64,000 nucleotides of DNA from Lachnospiraceae bacterium. Lineage in GTDB: Bacteria; Bacillota; Clostridia; Lachnospirales; Lachnospiraceae. Under the pieces are notes generated by a model that ran no database searches, had not been told where the DNA came from, and was given only the letters and a program-made list of their open reading frames with translations. The stretch covers positions 1,646,501 to 1,710,500 of the forward strand of contig AP025573.1 in NCBI GenBank assembly GCA_022845895.1, given 5' to 3'. The position numbers and the translations under genes are program-made. Each line of letters begins with the position of its first letter. Position 1 is the stretch's first letter. Below are positions 1 to 9,355 of the stretch, one piece after another.

Positions 1-55
1 CGAGATAGAAATGAGGCGGGTCCGGCTGCTTATTGTTATTAAACTGTATCTTCAT
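1..55 (-). CDS. Partial CDS, next tail gene after the Dit-like protein
   Basis: The ATG lies at 55-53 on the minus strand, only 2 nt after the stop codon of the preceding gene, and the frame stays open to the window edge (first residues MKIQFNNNKQPDPPHFYL). Tight spacing and position after a Dit-like gene suggest the tail-associated or baseplate protein usual in siphovirus tail operons. That role is inferred from gene order alone; the visible 18 residues carry no diagnostic motif. Confidence 0.5.
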   Translation of the reverse strand, partial: MKIQFNNNKQPDPPHFYL

Positions 56-57
56 GT

Positions 58-1158
58 CTAAGCACCTGCCTTCCGGGTCTCTCTGTAAGTGAGGGTGAAG
101 GTGCAGCCATCCGCCCAGAACAGGAAAGCGTTCTCCCCGCTCATGAGCCTCGGCCAGTACATGTAGTCCGTGTCCGCCACGCCCAGATCTGACAGCTTCA
201 CCATGCGGCCGATGTCATCATAGAGGAACAGGCTGTCCGCATCAATGGTAACGGGCAGGTCCCGGTTGACGTCAAAGCAGAGGAAGCCTCCCCGGACGAT
301 GTAGTATTCATAGGTTGAAGTTACATAGCACGCAATGCATTTGTGCTCCTGCCCGTAGGAATCCCGGTAGAGAAAGCAGAGCGCGGTATCGTCTCCGACC
401 GTCAAGATACGCTGTCCATCTTCCGAGAGCTGGAATTCTGCCGCGTATCCGTGGGCGAGTGCGTAATCGGATACTTTTTCTTTCAATTGCTCCATGAGCA
501 GGGCGTTGGACGGGGCCGGAGCAAGCGTTCCCTCGTCATAGATACAGCAGTCGGACAAGTTCAGGAAATAAGCCTGCCCGGTGACGTCCGGGGCCATACG
601 TATGACGGGATAGCAATATTCGTCCAGCCGGTCATCCTGGCTCGTAATCGTATAGCTGGCCGTCTCTTTGGCACAGGCGACCATGTGGACGATGTCATCG
701 GTATATCCATACGGAGAGGAGCAGTCGAACATGAGCCGTAGGCCGTAAACGTCACCGGCTACGTGGAATGACTGGATATCCGAGAACTGCCCGTAGTAGT
801 AGCGGGGCATGCCGTCTCCGTCACCGTCATACTCAAAGGAGAGAAGTTCGGAAGAGACGGTAGAGGTGAGCCAGCGCGCCAGCTCCCGGATGTCGGAAGG
901 GGTGATGATACGCCCGGACTGGCTTGCATATACGTCCGGGTCCTTGATGATATGGAGCTCGAACTTCAGCTTGTCCCCGGGCTTCGACCGCACGGAGCCG
1001 GGCTCGCTGCGGTAACGGTTCGTGTCTCCGTATTCGATATCTCTTGCAAAGGCAAAGTACGAATCCGGGTCCTGGTCGAAATCGACCGCAATATAATGAC
1101 TGTCCAGGTCGGACAGCCTTTTGTCTAAAAATATAAAGTCTTTAAAAGATTTGGCCAT
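58..1158 (-). CDS. Distal tail (Dit)-like phage protein
   Basis: A 366-residue protein starting MAKSFKDFIFLDKRLSDL. The ATG at 1158 is chosen because AGGAGG sits 7 nt upstream; an in-frame extension to 1221 would run back through the inverted repeat. It lies directly downstream of the tape measure gene, the standard place of the distal tail hub protein that joins the tail tube to the baseplate. The N-terminal part, with a compact beta-rich start and aromatic runs such as MPRYYYGQFSDIQSFHV, fits siphovirus tail-component proteins. I see no enzyme motif. Assignment rests on gene order and general resemblance; it could be another tail-tip protein. Confidence 0.5.
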   Translation of the reverse strand: MAKSFKDFIFLDKRLSDLDSHYIAVDFDQDPDSYFAFARDIEYGDTNRYRSEPGSVRSKPGDKLKFELHIIKDPDVYASQSGRIITPSDIRELARWLTSTVSSELLSFEYDGDGDGMPRYYYGQFSDIQSFHVAGDVYGLRLMFDCSSPYGYTDDIVHMVACAKETASYTITSQDDRLDEYCYPVIRMAPDVTGQAYFLNLSDCCIYDEGTLAPAPSNALLMEQLKEKVSDYALAHGYAAEFQLSEDGQRILTVGDDTALCFLYRDSYGQEHKCIACYVTSTYEYYIVRGGFLCFDVNRDLPVTIDADSLFLYDDIGRMVKLSDLGVADTDYMYWPRLMSGENAFLFWADGCTFTLTYRETRKAGA

Positions 1159-1178
1159 ACAATTCCTCCTATTTTCAT

Positions 1179-1216
1179 AGGGGTCAGACCCCGGCTGCGC
1201 CAGGGGTCTGACCCCT
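1179..1216. repeat. Inverted repeat AGGGGTCAGACCCC, REP-like
   Basis: Two perfect 14-nt arms (1179-1192 and 1203-1216) around a 10-nt spacer, itself bracketed by GGC/GCC. Each arm is also nearly self-complementary (GGGGTC/GACCCC). It fills the gap between the tape measure stop and the Dit-like ribosome binding site, so it would form a hairpin in the tail mRNA, with no T tract for termination. The same core occurs at 35595-35654 after gdhA. Confidence 0.8.
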
Positions 1217-1224
1217 TTCAAAAT

Positions 1225-4200
1225 TTACTTCAATTTACGGTAATCGTCTGATAATTCTGATGACACGATTTGTGTCAGTTCTTTTCCAAGGGCCGGCAGT
1301 GCGGACTTCAGTTCGTCTACGATGTCTTTGTCTGCGTTTCCTTCTATATTGAGCAGCGTACCGAAGCTGAACTGGGCTTGCAGCCCGCGCTCTCCGGACG
1401 GCTGATGTGCCCTGCCAGGGGCAGGAAGGTATAAGCCGGCGCCGGAGAGGAGCTGTGGCGCCCGTTCCGCCAGGTCCCATAGGTTCTCGGTGAGCCCGGA
1501 AGGGATGACGCCATCGCCCCGCTGAAGTGGAACGAGGATGCCCCCGTCGGACTTGCGGATGACGATTTCACCGGCGTGTACGAAGTCAGGGCCGCTTATC
1601 GGTACGGAGCGGCTGCCCCTGCGGTAGCCGGCGGAGCGCATCTTGTTGAGCAGCCAGACGTTCTGGGAGTAGGTGCCGGAATAATAGCCGCCTCCGCCCC
1701 AGTAGTTGTAAAGCTCCCGGCAGGCGGACATGGAAGAGTCGAAGTCGTGGGATTTGAGGCGGTCCACGATGGAACTGTTGACGTTCAGCTTGTTCTTCGG
1801 ATAGTAGTCCTTCTTATAACGGAACGGAATGCCGCCGTAAGCCGGGCTGTTCTGGGAGGGCGCCGGTTTGGCCGGAGCCCTGGCAACGGAGACAGACACA
1901 GTAGCGGAGATGCCGCTTCCGTCGGTGGTTGTACAGGTGATGACGGCGCTTCCTGCCTTGACGCCCTTGATGGTGCCTCCGGATACGGTGGCCGCCTTCG
2001 TGTTGGACGAGGTCCAGCGCAGCGTCTTGTTCGCCGCATCCGTCGGACGGACTCGGGCAGATACGACAGCGGATTTCCCTTCGGTGAGCGAGAGGGAGGT
2101 GGTGCTCAGGGTAAGCTCAGCTACAGGCCGGTTGTTGAGGTCGGTCTCTTTGCTGATATCCTCGATGATGGCATCATGGGACGGGTTCTTGTTGATGGCC
2201 CCGGTATCCACGCCTGTGGTGGTGCCGGAAGCCTGGACGCTGCCCTGTGACGCGCTTCCTGCCTCCATCTGCCCGGCAGCGCCGGACTGGGTGCCGAGGT
2301 CCGTGACGTTCTGATGGAACCCGGAGCTTCCCGCGAATCCCGTATTGGCGATGATCTCATTAATCTTGCCATATGCCTGGCCGTACATGGATACGACCTT
2401 GTTCAGCATATCCGCCACGACCTGTTCCTGCTTGCTGGCATTGTATGTCAGCTCGTCCATAGTAGAGTTGAGACTGTCTTTCATCCCTGTGGAGAGCTTG
2501 TCGTAACCACGGTCGATCATGTCGTCCGCATGGTCCTTCTTCAGCTCGGCGAGGTCTTCTTCCTTCTCGGCAAGCTCCTGCTGAAGCCGTCTCAGCTCCG
2601 CCTGGGCAGAGGCGTTGTTGACGCCCTGGAGCGCAGCTATCTGTGCTTTGAGCTGGTTGACAGACTTCGACCGGTCGTTCAGCTTCTTGGAGAAGTCATA
2701 ATACTTCTTGTCCAGATTCAGCGCTTTCTGCCGTTTGTCATAGTAGTCATCCATGTAGTCTATCTCGGCCTTCATCTGGTCTTTGTACAAGTCGATGATC
2801 TTATCTTTGTAGTCCTGCACGTCACCAGCCGCGTCCTGGATGTCCTTGAGCATGTTCTTCTGGCTCTTCTCATAGTCTTCCTGGCTAAGTATCCCGTTCT
2901 GGTAGGCTTCATCCAGCTTCTTCAGCGCAGCCGTATATTCGGCTACCTTCTGCTTGGACGTGGCCATCTCCTGACCGAGCAGCGCCAGGTTGGCGAGGCC
3001 GTTGTCGGTGAGGGCGCCGCTCTCATCAAAGAAGGAATCCTTATCGAGCAGAGAGCGGAGATTCTTGGAACTGGATATCGTTGCATCGAGACCGTCTATG
3101 ACTTCTTCAAACGGATTGGTAAACCGGGTCTCCCAGATGGACTTCTTCAGCTTCTCGTTATTCTCCATCAGGTCATAGATGTCGGAATCCAGTCCGGCAA
3201 TCTCTTTGGCAAGGCTGTCGTACAGCTTGGAGCCTACATCATAGACGGCCTGCTTTTTCACGAGCTGCTGCCTTAAGTCGTAGCTCTTCTGTATGGAATC
3301 GTTGTTCAGGTCAATCTGCTTCTGGTAGTCGGCCTCGGTCAGAGGCTCGCCTTTGGCTTCCTTGAGGCTCAGGAAATCTTTCAGGTTATCACTTACCCTG
3401 TCCATATGGTCGAGGGTGTCCTCGAACTTCTTCCACGTCGCATCGAGTATCTTCTGCGTATAATCGGCAATCTTCTTCTGGGCATCGTACCACTCGTCGG
3501 AATACTGCTTGATCGTGCCGGAGGATACCTGCTTCGCCAGCTCGTTCTGATACTGGGAAAGGGCGGAATTCAGTTCGGATATCTGGTTGGCATAGCCGAA
3601 GTCGTCATTGTAGTCGAACCGGTTGCTGAAGTAGGAGTCGATGTTGCTAAGCTTCTTCATGGCAAGGTCGACGAGGTCTTTCTGCAGGTCGGCGATGTCC
3701 TTTTGAAGTCCGAGCGCCTTCTCATAGTATTTCTTGTAGTCGTCTATCTTGTCTTTTAAGTCTTCGTCCGTGATGGTGCTGACATCGTAGCTTCCGTTCT
3801 GCACCGCGTTCACCCAGGAACCGGATAAGCCGACGGCATTGGCCTTGCCCATATAAGTGTCATATGCCTTCTGATAGGAGGAGAGGTTGCTTTTCGCCTT
3901 AGCGATGGCGCTGTCCACCTGTTTGTTCTGGGCGGTGAGGTTGTAGGAGAGCGTTTCTATCGAATCGGAGATTCTCTTGAACGCAGATTCCATGCGGTCG
4001 ATAAGTATCTCAATCTGGTCGAATTCCTGCTTGAATTCCGTACCGCTTGCATACGCCCGCCCGGATAGGTGTCCAAGGCTGCCTTCGGCATAAGAGCTGC
4101 CCACGAGGCGCGCATGGGAGCCGGTCACATAGCCGCGGCTCAGCAGAGCCTCCGACTGCTTGTGATTGAAGACGATGTCCCCGGCCTTTAAGCTGGCCAT

Positions 4201-6927
4201 AACAGGATAGCCGTTGTTCAGCGTAAACCATCTGCCGTTGCGGACGATGATTTCACTTCCAAGCTCGTTGATGAGGGCGCGTTCGCTGTGGGGAAGGCCC
4301 CAGCTTCCGCCGCTGTAGGAGCGGGAACCAGAATGGCGATACTGCCAGAGGGCAGTGCCGGCGGAGTGGGCGGTGCCGTTGGCCTGTTTGGACTTAATCG
4401 GTGGAAGTAAGGGTAAGCCAGTGGTCCCTACTCCAATACCAAATGGTTTATATTCAACTCTACGTGTTATAGTAGGGAAGGCTGACGGCAAACTTAATGT
4501 ATTAGCAACATATGTAGTAGTACGTTCACCACCGTCTTCTTCTGTCGTTTCTGTTACAAGAAGCTGGTTGTTAGGAAGAAGCTTTACATTCCTGGTACCA
4601 CCATCTTTATTAGATATCTCCGCCTGCAACTCTCCAGAAACGGGATTTAAAAGTGTAAAGCGTGATCCACCATCTTTATTAGCGGCTGCCTGATCGACAT
4701 TTGAGGAATCTGCGATAAGCCGTACCACTTGTTCCGGGGTCATTCCCAGAAGTTCTGCAACAGCACTAATAGCCTCTTCGTTATTTGCAAGAATGTTGGC
4801 AATAATTTGCTGTCCATTTGTACTGGACAACCATGTCTGCCAGGCCTCGTCAGCCACTTCCGTATTAGTTTCTGGTGTGATTGTCGGATTATCTTCTGAA
4901 AAAGCTGTTTGGATATCAAGCATAAAGTCTTCCAGATTGTTAGCCTTTATTGCAAGCCGGACTGCTTCATCTTCATCCAGCTCACCGGATGCAATTTGCT
5001 CCTGGACATCATGTAATGCAGACTCTACCCCGAAATATATAGGGAATTCCTGAGGCTCTACCACTTCTGAAAATTGATTCTGGTCTTCAAGTTTGCCTCT
5101 TGCAAATTCTTTTTTTGCTAATGAATTACCCCACGCCTCACGGGTACCGGTGCTCTCAGCAAGCAATTCAGCTTCTTCGATTTCAGATTCCAGTTGAGCC
5201 AAGCTGTATTCAAATTCTATTTCAGCTATGATTTTAGGGTCAATTGTCGACAGGTCCTCTTCATATTGACTTAGCTTTTCTTCCCATCCATCAAACTTGC
5301 CGGATAATTCTTCCCTGTCTTCACTATTGAGAGAGTCTTTCAGTTCTTTAAGACCTTCTAAAGCCTCTTTGGCTGAACTTAACTGTTCTGTGGATTTTTC
5401 GATATCACCAAAGTCATTACCGTGATCTTGGGACCGTCCCATAAGTATTTCAAATGCTTCTACAGTCAAATCCATTGAGCTGGCCGCTTCTGCGGTAGTT
5501 CTAAACGAGCCGCCGACGCTTTCTAATTTTGCATTGTAATCATCCCAAAAGGTCAGGACTCCTTTTTCATCCATGATTCCGTTGCTATCGAAAGTGAAGT
5601 ATTTTTGTGCATTTTCATAGTTTTCAGCAAATTTACTTTTTATTTCTTCAGGAGCAACACCTATCAGTTTGGCAACTGATTTAACATCATCTGTATTAAT
5701 AATTCCTTTATCAAATTGTTCCTTTGCTTTTATGAGGTAATTCCCGATATCTTCATAGGCATCGCCTGCATTTTCTGTCTGAAAGGCTTCGGAGATTCCG
5801 GAAAAGGAGCCGTCTATTTTATTTGCAGAATTTGCCGCTTCGTTTGCGGCGCTTGCTATATCTTTAAAATGCCTGGCAACATCATCTAAGGTTGCAGTAC
5901 CAAAATCTTCAGAGTTTAACCCAAGCCCTTTGATGGCTGCTTTGATATCTTTTGTAGACTTTCCTGCTTTTGCAAGTTCTGTCAAATAGTTACTAATGCC
6001 TGAAGTGTTGGAGCCAGAAAAAAAGCTTTCAATAGCACTTTTAGGAGTATCGCTTTCATAGTTGAGCCGCTCTGTATAGTTCATAGCTTCTTTAAGTTCA
6101 TGAACCTGCTGCTCAAAACCTGGAAGAGGCTTTCCGGTAACATCATTAATCATGGAATCATGCCATTTTGATACATTAGCATATCTTTTATTTAAATCTT
6201 CAGAATATTTACTTATCTTTTCTTTGTAATCTTCAATGGTTTGTTGCTTTTCTTTGAAGCTGTCGTCATTTTTATTTAACCCTTTTTGCTCCTTCTTAAG
6301 CTTATTTACCTCGGCTTCATATTCTTTGATTGCATCGACATTTTCCTTTATGGCTTCTGTATCTGTACGCTTATGCATCTCGCGGTCATCATTACGCCCT
6401 CCGGCGTAAGATGCCATTAAAGCATCATTTTCATCATTTGTTTCGTAAAGGATACTGTCGGATTTCTTCTGCATTGCATTGGCAGCTTCTTTGGCGTCAG
6501 TATATTTTTGTGCGTCACTGAGCTTCGCCAGAAGAGTCGAGCGTTGTTCCAGAGCTGCATTTTGCTCTTGGAGATTGGCTAATTCACTCTGCTCTGTAAA
6601 TGATAGCTTCCCTTTGGATTGCAATTCTTCTATCCTTGACTGCACGGACGATAGTTCCGTATTAACAGACTGTAATTCGCCTTTTGTCTGGGCATATTGA
6701 GAGGCAGCGGCCTGTGCTTTGGAAACTGCATCATCATAACTTTCCGTCAGGCCATTGATAAGTAAAAGACCACCGATTGATGCAGAAACTACACCTATCA
6801 AAGGGGCCAAAGGAGCAAGCGTGGAGAGCAATCCTGAGAAGGTTGAAGTTAACGTACCTGCTCCTGAGGCAGCAGCGGTACATGTTTGAGTAAGATTTCC
6901 CATTTTTGATGTTATGCCGTCAGCTGA
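1225..6927 (-). CDS. Tape measure protein B, exon 2 (variable body and complete C-terminus)
   Basis: The tape measure sets tail length and is packed in the tail lumen. This exon gives about 1900 residues; joined to exon 1 at 8256-8540 the protein would have about 1995. Visible in order: a hydrophobic segment (about 6750-6850), long alpha-helical coiled coil, the conserved motif VFNHKQSEALLS (about 4140-4175), a second large coiled coil (about 2450-4000), a bacterial Ig-like (Big_2) domain (about 1880-2125), and a C-terminal globular part. There is no ATG with a ribosome binding site at its 5' end; the frame is open upstream only to a TGA near 6987. I place the 3' splice site after the G at 6928, because the exon then starts with TCA as in copy A. 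A site after 6976 is also possible. Confidence 0.8.
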   Translation of the reverse strand, partial: SADGITSKMGNLTQTCTAAASGAGTLTSTFSGLLSTLAPLAPLIGVVSASIGGLLLINGLTESYDDAVSKAQAAASQYAQTKGELQSVNTELSSVQSRIEELQSKGKLSFTEQSELANLQEQNAALEQRSTLLAKLSDAQKYTDAKEAANAMQKKSDSILYETNDENDALMASYAGGRNDDREMHKRTDTEAIKENVDAIKEYEAEVNKLKKEQKGLNKNDDSFKEKQQTIEDYKEKISKYSEDLNKRYANVSKWHDSMINDVTGKPLPGFEQQVHELKEAMNYTERLNYESDTPKSAIESFFSGSNTSGISNYLTELAKAGKSTKDIKAAIKGLGLNSEDFGTATLDDVARHFKDIASAANEAANSANKIDGSFSGISEAFQTENAGDAYEDIGNYLIKAKEQFDKGIINTDDVKSVAKLIGVAPEEIKSKFAENYENAQKYFTFDSNGIMDEKGVLTFWDDYNAKLESVGGSFRTTAEAASSMDLTVEAFEILMGRSQDHGNDFGDIEKSTEQLSSAKEALEGLKELKDSLNSEDREELSGKFDGWEEKLSQYEEDLSTIDPKIIAEIEFEYSLAQLESEIEEAELLAESTGTREAWGNSLAKKEFARGKLEDQNQFSEVVEPQEFPIYFGVESALHDVQEQIASGELDEDEAVRLAIKANNLEDFMLDIQTAFSEDNPTITPETNTEVADEAWQTWLSSTNGQQIIANILANNEEAISAVAELLGMTPEQVVRLIADSSNVDQAAANKDGGSRFTLLNPVSGELQAEISNKDGGTRNVKLLPNNQLLVTETTEEDGGERTTTYVANTLSLPSAFPTITRRVEYKPFGIGVGTTGLPLLPPIKSKQANGTAHSAGTALWQYRHSGSRSYSGGSWGLPHSERALINELGSEIIVRNGRWFTLNNGYPVMASLKAGDIVFNHKQSEALLSRGYVTGSHARLVGSSYAEGSLGHLSGRAYASGTEFKQEFDQIEILIDRMESAFKRISDSIETLSYNLTAQNKQVDSAIAKAKSNLSSYQKAYDTYMGKANAVGLSGSWVNAVQNGSYDVSTITDEDLKDKIDDYKKYYEKALGLQKDIADLQKDLVDLAMKKLSNIDSYFSNRFDYNDDFGYANQISELNSALSQYQNELAKQVSSGTIKQYSDEWYDAQKKIADYTQKILDATWKKFEDTLDHMDRVSDNLKDFLSLKEAKGEPLTEADYQKQIDLNNDSIQKSYDLRQQLVKKQAVYDVGSKLYDSLAKEIAGLDSDIYDLMENNEKLKKSIWETRFTNPFEEVIDGLDATISSSKNLRSLLDKDSFFDESGALTDNGLANLALLGQEMATSKQKVAEYTAALKKLDEAYQNGILSQEDYEKSQKNMLKDIQDAAGDVQDYKDKIIDLYKDQMKAEIDYMDDYYDKRQKALNLDKKYYDFSKKLNDRSKSVNQLKAQIAALQGVNNASAQAELRRLQQELAEKEEDLAELKKDHADDMIDRGYDKLSTGMKDSLNSTMDELTYNASKQEQVVADMLNKVVSMYGQAYGKINEIIANTGFAGSSGFHQNVTDLGTQSGAAGQMEAGSASQGSVQASGTTTGVDTGAINKNPSHDAIIEDISKETDLNNRPVAELTLSTTSLSLTEGKSAVVSARVRPTDAANKTLRWTSSNTKAATVSGGTIKGVKAGSAVITCTTTDGSGISATVSVSVARAPAKPAPSQNSPAYGGIPFRYKKDYYPKNKLNVNSSIVDRLKSHDFDSSMSACRELYNYWGGGGYYSGTYSQNVWLLNKMRSAGYRRGSRSVPISGPDFVHAGEIVIRKSDGGILVPLQRGDGVIPSGLTENLWDLAERAPQLLSGAGLYLPAPGRAHQPSGERGLQAQFSFGTLLNIEGNADKDIVDELKSALPALGKELTQIVSSELSDDYRKLK

Positions 6928-6982
6928 CGCAGCCAAGATAGAGTTTCTTAGTGGCAAGTGTTGTTCTAAATTTATCAATTGA

Positions 6983-7012
6983 TTGTCATTTCATTTGATA
7001 AAATGTTATAAT
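6983..7012 (+). promoter_or_regulatory. Promoter of the zinc-ribbon gene in intron B
   Basis: TTGTCA (6983-6988), 18-nt spacer, TATAAT (7007-7012), 25 nt before the ATG. It lies inside or beside the 3' end of the intron and points against tape measure transcription. Confidence 0.6.
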
Positions 7013-7036
7013 AATTAAAAATATGGAGGTGAATTT

Positions 7037-7642
7037 ATGATTTATGTGATATGCCCAAGATGTAAAAGAAAAATCGGCTCGTATGAAATAGAATGTCTTT
7101 TTTGTGGGTTCCCACTTCAAACATATTTACAAGACAGCGGTATAGATGATTTGAAGAAAAAAATCATGTGCACCAGATGTGGGAAACAAAGTAATGGCTT
7201 AACAGGTGCTGTGGAATTAAAATGTGATTATTGTGATATTCCAATGGTGCAGCTAATGTATAATGACCAAGAGTTTTCAAAAATGTATAATGATTCTTTA
7301 GATGGGATAGCAGAAAAGGTTATGGAAAATCTGGGAATAGATATATTGGAATTAGAACGTATGATACAAAGAAAAGACCCGAGGATAATGGAAGAGATGA
7401 CTAGAATTAAGGGTGGTAATCCATATGTGATTTTTTTAAAGCGGCAATTTCCAAGTACCTTTGATATAAATGCATTTGAAGGAAGAGAAGCGCAAGAAAA
7501 ACGAGAGGCTGAAGCCAGACTTCCTCGTTGCCCAAGGTGTGGTAGTACAGATATAGGAAAGTGGACTGCTTCAGTGGGTAGTGTGAATACTTTGTATGTG
7601 CGTTGGAACAAATGTAAAAATTGCGGGAATAAGTGGAAATAG
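7037..7642 (+). CDS. Zinc-ribbon protein, cargo of intron B
   Basis: A 201-residue protein with three zinc-ribbon-type cysteine sets. The N-terminal set is CPRCKRK...CLFCG, the middle set CTRCG...CDYC, and the C-terminal set CPRCGSTD...CKNCGNKWK. The middle of the chain is helical, with no enzyme motif. GGAGG precedes the ATG by 7 nt. It is transcribed opposite to the tape measure and is enclosed between the ribozyme core and the second tape measure exon. Its overall plan (zinc ribbon at each end) matches the three paralogues in intron A, but the central domain differs. It is more AT-rich than the flanking tail genes. Function unknown; nucleic-acid or protein binding is the usual role of such ribbons. 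Confidence 0.8.
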   Translation: MIYVICPRCKRKIGSYEIECLFCGFPLQTYLQDSGIDDLKKKIMCTRCGKQSNGLTGAVELKCDYCDIPMVQLMYNDQEFSKMYNDSLDGIAEKVMENLGIDILELERMIQRKDPRIMEEMTRIKGGNPYVIFLKRQFPSTFDINAFEGREAQEKREAEARLPRCPRCGSTDIGKWTASVGSVNTLYVRWNKCKNCGNKWK

Positions 7643-7780
7643 TATTTCGAAAGTTAGTCTGCTTATAATGGCAGAAGTAATATCTATATAGTCGCTATGT
7701 ATTTTTATTAACTTATGATAAAGTTTTATTTTTTAATTTGTTTATAATTATTTTTAGACAATTTTTAAACCCTCTTGTGA

Positions 7781-8255
7781 CAAACGTAAACAACAGTGAG
7801 AGAGTAGCACCGTTGCTGACGGGTAATGTTTATATGCCTAGCAAGTAGGCATCACACTTAGACTATACTTTAATAGCTGGCAATATAAGGTCATGCCAGC
7901 TACAAGGATGGGTAGTCGTTGAATATCCTCACTGTTAAGAATCTTTATCCTGTTTTACCAGATTATATGATTCAACTGACGCCAGATGAGTGTACTGCTG
8001 ATTGGGACGTTTATGTATTGTACATAGTTTGCCATATGAATTTTTAAACCATACCATCTGCTGTCACCAGCTCTGTTTTGGTTTCATATCACTTTCCGTT
8101 CCAGCAAAGAGGAATTACCAGGCCTCCAATACTCCTTTGGGTATATTTAAAGAACCCCCATTAACACAACTTGTTTATGACACCATATTTGTCATATCCT
8201 TATTGTGAAGTAGACTCACATAATTAATTTTTGTAACCTTATGTTTTTTAGGTTA
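7781..8255 (-). ncRNA. Group I intron ribozyme core, copy B
   Basis: Elements read on the minus strand: internal guide GUCUA (8215-8211) pairs with the exon end UGGAU with the required U.G pair at the splice site. P3 is AUGGG with CCCAU (7912-7908). P7 is GACUA (7917-7913) with UAGUC (7865-7861), preceded by the classic joining sequence UUCAAC. P8 is a perfect 9-bp stem UAGCUGGCA/UGCCAGCUA (7902-7894 with 7882-7874). Hairpins follow as P9 and P9.1, and homology to copy A stops at ACGUUUG (7781). A 6-bp hairpin right after the splice site differs from copy A by a compensatory U-A to C-G change. Confidence 0.85.
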
Positions 8256-8540
8256 ATCCAGGCTCTTGTTTAGAGATTGACCAGCAGTTTTAAGATAATT
8301 GATACTAGTGGCAACCGTATTAAAGAAACTCAGCCCCTCTTCCAGCCCGCTCGTATCCATCTCCACCGGCACCTTCGCAGGCGCCCCGCTCGTGACGCTG
8401 TTCACCGCGGACTGAAGCTGTCCGCTTAAGGCGGCGCTGTCAATCTCTACATTTATTTTATATTTCTGTTGATTGAGTTGTTCGTACAGTGCGTCTGTAT
8501 TCAGTACAGGCTGTACGTTTATGTTATATTGTTCACTCAA
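8256..8540 (-). CDS. Tape measure protein B, exon 1 (constant N-terminus)
   Basis: Encodes about 95 residues starting SEQYNINVQPVLNTDALYEQ and ending GQSLNKSLD; the frame meets TAA at 8255-8253, the first three intron bases. TTG at 8540 is preferred as start because GGGAGG lies 6 nt upstream and the frame overlaps the previous gene by 8 nt. ATG at 8561 is the alternative. Up to MDTSGL it is essentially identical to exon 1 of copy A, after which the two diverge (EEGLSFFNTVATS here, LDGLSLFNTISSS there). The variable body therefore begins just before the intron. The unspliced product would be a short fragment. Confidence 0.75.
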
Positions 8541-8754
8541 TGGAATCCTCCCTTCTTTCATTTGGTTTGGAAAAGATTCTACAGATATCACATCTGCACG
8601 GGACGCTTATCCAGATGGCAGTACCGTCGTCATGTTCTGCCGCATACCGCCCCGCGGCTTCTAAATCTTTTACATTGCTGTCGGCGACGACGGTCAGACC
8701 TTCCAGCGCGTCAAATCTGACACCGAGGACTTTTACATAATCATTGCTGTCCAT
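8533..8754 (-). CDS. Small tail-module protein, copy B
   Basis: A 73-residue protein, MDSNDYVKVLGVRFDALEGL..., ending in an acidic tail, with two cysteines in CRCDIC. GGAGG precedes the ATG by 7 nt (AGGTGTGATAT before ATG). It overlaps the tape measure start by 8 nt, implying translational coupling. It is nearly identical to 14899-15120. Position between the chaperone-like gene and the tape measure is where the second, often frameshift-fused, tail assembly chaperone usually lies; the sequence itself is not recognised. Confidence 0.65.
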   Translation of the reverse strand: MDSNDYVKVLGVRFDALEGLTVVADSNVKDLEAAGRYAAEHDDGTAIWISVPCRCDICRIFSKPNERREDSIE

Positions 8755-8782
8755 ATATCACACCTCCGTGCATGACGCTGTA

Positions 8783-9355
8783 TCAATCTGTTTCCTTGTT
8801 ACGGGCTTCCCGCACATGGGCGGCCTGTGCCGGGCTGTACGTATCTTTTACGTATTCCAGAGCTTCCCTGAGGTTCAGCAGCTTCGGGTCCACGGCCTCT
8901 ATTTTTTTCGTGGCGGCAAGAAGAAGGGCGGTGAGCGCGTCTTCTTTTTCGTGGATGAGCTGCTGCTTTCTGAACTCTACCATCTTTTCCGTGTCCGAGA
9001 GGATGCCGTACATCTGGATGACGGCCTCTTTGTACGGGCAGGATGGGATAGAGTCTTTATCCTGTTCAAAGAACTCGTCGTAGAGCTTCATAAGCTCCGC
9101 ATCTTTCGTGACGGCTTCGTAGATGTTCTCTGCGATTTCAGTCTTTCCGCCCTCAGTCTCTTTGACCTCGAAGGCGATGCCGTCCATGCAGTGCAGGAAG
9201 AATACGTTGATGAGCATCATGTCGGCATAGTAAGGGGTATAGCTTACGCGTCCCTCGCCGTCTGCCGTGAAGTATCCTTCTGCCAGCTCCTGGGGCATGA
9301 GTATCCTGTCCTCCATGGACAGGGTTGTCTTGATTGCCGGGTTTTCCTTTTTCAT
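8783..9355 (-). CDS. Tail assembly chaperone-like protein, copy B
   Basis: A 190-residue acidic, helical protein starting MKKENPAIKTTLSMEDRIL. GGAGG precedes the ATG and the start overlaps the stop of the upstream small gene (ATGA). It lies two genes before the tape measure, the usual place of tail assembly chaperones that hold the tape measure during tail tube polymerisation. There is no catalytic motif. The twin at 15149-15721 differs by very few residues (A to V in KEDALT/KEDVLT). Function is inferred from position only. Confidence 0.6.
   Translation of the reverse strand: MKKENPAIKTTLSMEDRILMPQELAEGYFTADGEGRVSYTPYYADMMLINVFFLHCMDGIAFEVKETEGGKTEIAENIYEAVTKDAELMKLYDEFFEQDKDSIPSCPYKEAVIQMYGILSDTEKMVEFRKQQLIHEKEDALTALLLAATKKIEAVDPKLLNLREALEYVKDTYSPAQAAHVREARNKETD

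Larger units (their letters stand above)
6928..8255 (-). mobile_element. Group I intron B in the tape measure gene, with antisense cargo gene
   Basis: Intron of about 1328 nt interrupting tape measure B after the codon GAT (8258-8256). The 5' splice site follows a U and the 3' site follows a G, as group I introns require. The ribozyme occupies the first 475 nt. The rest holds a zinc-ribbon gene on the opposite strand and the 3' end. Removal joins ...NKSLD to SADGITSKM in frame. There is no homing endonuclease, transposase or reverse transcriptase inside. The 5' boundary is better supported than the 3' boundary. Confidence 0.7.

Noticed and set aside
8253..8591. Tape measure interruption as a simple frameshift or nonsense mutation
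   Set aside because: Two independent copies break at the same codon, with structured RNA and hundreds of bases of non-tape sequence between the halves.
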